Positions 61,419-64,000 of a DNA stretch of 64,000 nt are shown here, one piece after another. Under the pieces are notes generated by a model that made no database searches, was not told the DNA's origin, and saw only the letters and a program-made list of their open reading frames with translations. The first letter of the stretch is position 1. Each line of letters begins with the position of its first letter. The position numbers were made by a program, and so were the translations under genes. This stretch comes from Colletotrichum lupini. Its lineage: Eukaryota > Ascomycota > Sordariomycetes > Glomerellales > Glomerellaceae. Location: the NCBI RefSeq assembly GCF_023278565.1, contig NC_064672.1, forward strand, positions 2,542,001 to 2,606,000, in the 5' to 3' direction.

Positions 61419-62851
61419 GCATGCTGAGTTTCCGGGTGGAGGCAAAATGGGCCGGGCCAATGTCCCATGATGGTCTATCTCAATTGAGAGTGAGATAAAA
61501 GCTAGTCAGGGTAATGCAGATCCTAATAGAGTCACTGTCAATGGCCTCGTATCATCTTCGTCGGGTTGATGTCGCGTCTTTCGCGCATGAGACATAAGTG
61601 TTTTGAGCAATGCCGCCTTCTCCCGCCAATCTATACTACCTAGGTAGTGTATTACCATTATTTATCAGTAACACTATCGCAAATTCCACCACTTGCACTG
61701 TAGTTCGTTAGTATCTTCAATGCTATGATGGCAAGAAGTGCAGTAACAGACTGAACTTGCCTTATTCGGGAATCTAGCAATGGGTGGATTGCGGACTTGA
61801 TCTCTTAGCTAGTGCAAGGCTGCGACCTACAGGGGCGTAAGTGTGGCGGGTGCACCCTGCAAGGCGGCGAGCTTGTGGCCAGCTCCCGCCTTGTCAGTGG
61901 CCCAAGCCTCTCCCATCCTCACTCACACCCGGCCACTCACTTAATAGCCGTCCTACACGACGGCATTGTCTCCCATCAGCGCAGCGCATTGTCTTTGCGC
62001 AGCTGGAACCCTGCTCTTAATATCTCTTTTCTCTCGAAACCTTCTCTTACACCAGATATACCATCATCATCTGCAGGCGCTGCGCCTGTAATCAGACTTG
62101 CGACAGACCGACCTACCTTACTACAGCTGGCGGCGGCCTTGTCCGAACTCATTGTTGAGCTCATCTCGGGCAGCAGCCAAAGTTGGACTGTCGTTCTCAC
62201 AAAGGTCAGTTACTATTTCACAAAGTGTTTTTTTTATGTATGGCAGTCAAGCGACAGTCTGATCAGTCTCGTGTTCCATTATCGAGCGAGCTGGCTGAGA
62301 TGGCGCATCTTGAGTGTTTCTCTTAATGCCGTTTGCCTTTCATCAAGACCGAGCAACAAAGAAGCTTCATTTGATCTTTCCCAGTTCTCATTTTCATGCC
62401 GAGAGGTGTTTTTGATGCTATCACTTATTCAAGAGATGCGCTTACGAAAGAACAAATCGCAAAAGATACACTTTGTCTTTCACTTGGCCTGCCTTGCTGT
62501 TCCTCAGCGTTCGGCACCTAGACGAATCCTGAATATATAACTGACCTGGCATTAGAAGACCGCCTGCTTCTGGGCAACCTGGATAGTTTCTTCCTGTGTG
62601 GTTGAAGATCGATCAGCCTTCGGAAACAGGGCAGAGCATTCAGTCAGACCTGCTCATCTTTCTGAGACATAGGACTGCCTTCCGTCCTAGCTCGAACTAT
62701 CCCGGCTATCAGTACCTTGGAAAGTCTCTGTTGGTCAGCCACGGCGATCTCGCTCTGCTGCCCGAAGTATCAGACACTGTCATCGTCCCGTATCACTCAC
62801 GATAAGCATCATCTGCGTTTTGGGGCGTGTCGACACAGCCGGTTTCTGACC
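61419..62851. other. Upstream region of the HDA1-like gene
   Basis: This contains the perfect 14-bp palindrome ACTACCTAGGTAGT at 61635-61648, then about 1 kb that is probably promoter and long leader. An open frame of 242 codons at 61812-62540 has no recognisable motif and a composition unlike coding sequence; I do not call it. Spliced leader exons are possible. Confidence 0.45.
61635..61648. repeat. Perfect palindrome ACTACCTAGGTAGT
   Basis: A 14-bp perfect palindrome lies between the F-box and HDA1 genes. It is the clearest member of the ACCTnAGGT set. Confidence 0.8.
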
Positions 62852-64000
62852 ATGGAAGGCGGCGACCCGGACGTCGTCATGGGCGGGGATGATAAGCCTT
62901 CAAATAACATCACGACTACCAATGGAATTCCAGTGCCTGCTGACGGGGTACAAAAAGACGAGAATACCACATCGCCCGACGACGAGGATGAGGAGGACGA
63001 AGAGGACTATGAAGAAATTCTAAACGATGACTCGATTCGCAGACGAGGACTACTACCCACGGCATGTTGCTACGATGACCGCATGAAGCTTCACGTCAAC
63101 GCCGACTTTGGGACTACGCCTCATCACCCGGAAGACCCTCGCCGAATAGAGGAAATTTTCAAAGCATTCAAGAGGAATGGCTTAGTTTTCAATGGCCCGG
63201 AAAGCAAAATCACGGAGGTGATGCGTCACAACCCGTCGAAATACATGTGGAGGATTGGCGCTCGAGAAGCAACTAAGGAAGAAATTCTTACCACACACAC
63301 TCCGCTGCACTATCACTGGGTCGAGAGCCTATCGAAGATGGACTACCCCACGCTACGAGAAACGAGTCGGCAATATGATCAAGGCCGTGCCTCGCTTTAC
63401 GTGGGCAGTCTGACATTCACGGCAGCCCTTCTCTCCTGCGGCGGCGCCATCGACACCTGCAAGCATGTCGTCGAGGGCAACGTCAAGAATGCCTTTGCTG
63501 TCATCAGACCCCCGGGCCATCATGCAGAGTACGACCAACCCCTCGGCTTCTGCTTCTTCAACAACGTGCCCGTCGCCGTCAAGATCTGCCAGCAAGAATA
63601 TCCAGAGGCCTGCAGAAAGGTACTGATTTTAGACTGGGACGTTCATCACGGCAATGGCATTCAGAATATTTTCTACGACGACCCGAATGTTCTGTACATC
63701 TCCCTCCATGTCTACCAAAACGGACAGTTCTACCCTGGCCCGCCAGAGAATGCGGAAATACCGGATGGAGGTCTCGAGCACTGCGGTACAGGGCCTGGAC
63801 TGGGAAAGAATATCAACATTGGATGGCACGATCAGGGTATGGGGGATGGCGAGTACATCGCCGCCTTTCAAAAGATCATCATGCCTATCGCCAAGGAGTT
63901 CAATCCCGACCTGGTTGTCATATCCGCAGGATTCGATGCTGCCGACGGAGACGAGCTCGGTGGATGCTTCGTGAGCCCTGCTTGCTACTCACACATGACC
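62852..64000 (+). CDS. HDA1: Class II histone deacetylase Hda1/Clr3 type, 5' part
   Basis: An open frame of 383 codons starts at ATG 62852 and runs off the right edge without a stop. It begins MEGGDPDVVMGGDDK, with an acidic tract (DDEDEEDEEDYEE) before the enzyme domain. The zinc-dependent deacetylase core is clear: GLLPTACCYDDRMKLHVN, HHPEDPRRIEEIFKAF, RPPGHHAEYDQPLGFCFFNNV with the paired active-site histidines, ILDWDVHHGNGIQ with the zinc-binding Asp/His, YISLHVYQNGQFYPG, and VISAGFDAADGDELGG with the second zinc-binding Asp. These fit the Hda1/Clr3 class rather than Rpd3. Hda1-class enzymes remove acetyl groups from histone tails in the nucleus and promote silencing. No intron is needed within the part seen. 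The C-terminal Arb2-like domain expected for the family lies beyond the window. Confidence 0.95.
   Translation, partial: MEGGDPDVVMGGDDKPSNNITTTNGIPVPADGVQKDENTTSPDDEDEEDEEDYEEILNDDSIRRRGLLPTACCYDDRMKLHVNADFGTTPHHPEDPRRIEEIFKAFKRNGLVFNGPESKITEVMRHNPSKYMWRIGAREATKEEILTTHTPLHYHWVESLSKMDYPTLRETSRQYDQGRASLYVGSLTFTAALLSCGGAIDTCKHVVEGNVKNAFAVIRPPGHHAEYDQPLGFCFFNNVPVAVKICQQEYPEACRKVLILDWDVHHGNGIQNIFYDDPNVLYISLHVYQNGQFYPGPPENAEIPDGGLEHCGTGPGLGKNINIGWHDQGMGDGEYIAAFQKIIMPIAKEFNPDLVVISAGFDAADGDELGGCFVSPACYSHMT

Noticed and set aside
61812..62540. A 242-codon plus-strand open frame before HDA1
   Set aside because: No recognisable motif and atypical amino-acid pattern; more likely leader or promoter of the deacetylase gene.

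Overview
The window is nuclear DNA of a filamentous ascomycete (Pezizomycotina, most likely Sordariomycetes). The reasons are many short GT-AG introns (about 50-120 nt, with CTAAC/CTGAC branch sites), a Mus7/MMS22-family DNA-repair gene, a Pex14/17-type peroxin, an AA11 chitin-active LPMO with an X278 module, and an ATP synthase beta gene whose precursor closely resembles my recollection of the Neurospora protein. Genus cannot be fixed from sequence alone. I recognise no rRNA, tRNA, CRISPR array or intact transposon.

Layout, left to right: the 3' part of a Pbp1/ataxin-2 homologue (1-2615, +); a 4 kb gene-free stretch ending in a long pyrimidine-rich leader; a secreted AA11 LPMO (6599-8006, +); TFIIH subunit Tfb1 (8775-10803, +), convergent with a mitochondrial AAA ATPase (11414-14518, -); a six-exon Mus7/MMS22 gene (14877-21866, -); a small one-helix membrane protein (22362-22670, +); cytochrome c oxidase subunit V (23820-24732, +), convergent with an eight-exon glycogen branching enzyme (25320-27819, -); mitochondrial ClpX (30189-31999, +); ATP synthase beta (32889-34856, +); a 4 kb gene-poor block that looks like degraded repeat DNA; a Gag1-like clamp (DUF4050) protein (38872-41335, -); INO80 subunit Ies2 (43749-45123, -); peroxin Pex14/17 (46984-48241, +); a large chromodomain protein (48780-52853, -); a Rab11/Ypt31 GTPase (55341-56345, +); ribosome-assembly factor Brx1 (57604-58772, +); an F-box protein (60083-61418, +); and the first 383 codons of an Hda1/Clr3-type histone deacetylase running off the right edge (62852-64000, +).

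Most of this is conserved housekeeping sequence. Four genes serve mitochondria (AAA ATPase, COX5, ClpX, ATP2) and several serve chromatin, transcription or repair (Tfb1, Mus7, Ies2, the chromodomain protein, Hda1). The chromodomain gene and the Hda1 gene lie about 10 kb apart, which is notable because fungal Hda1-class enzymes are recruited by chromodomain proteins. I found no clearly new multi-gene system. The more unusual signals are an exact 11-mer shared by the COX5 upstream region and ATP2 intron 1, a dispersed family of ACCT..AGGT palindromes that I noticed only between genes, paired hairpins in the gene-poor block, a GC-AG intron, and a 13-nt microexon.

Exon joins were worked out by hand from reading frame, splice motifs and recognised protein families. 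Joins that keep frame through a conserved motif are strong; start codons and lineage-specific joins are weaker.
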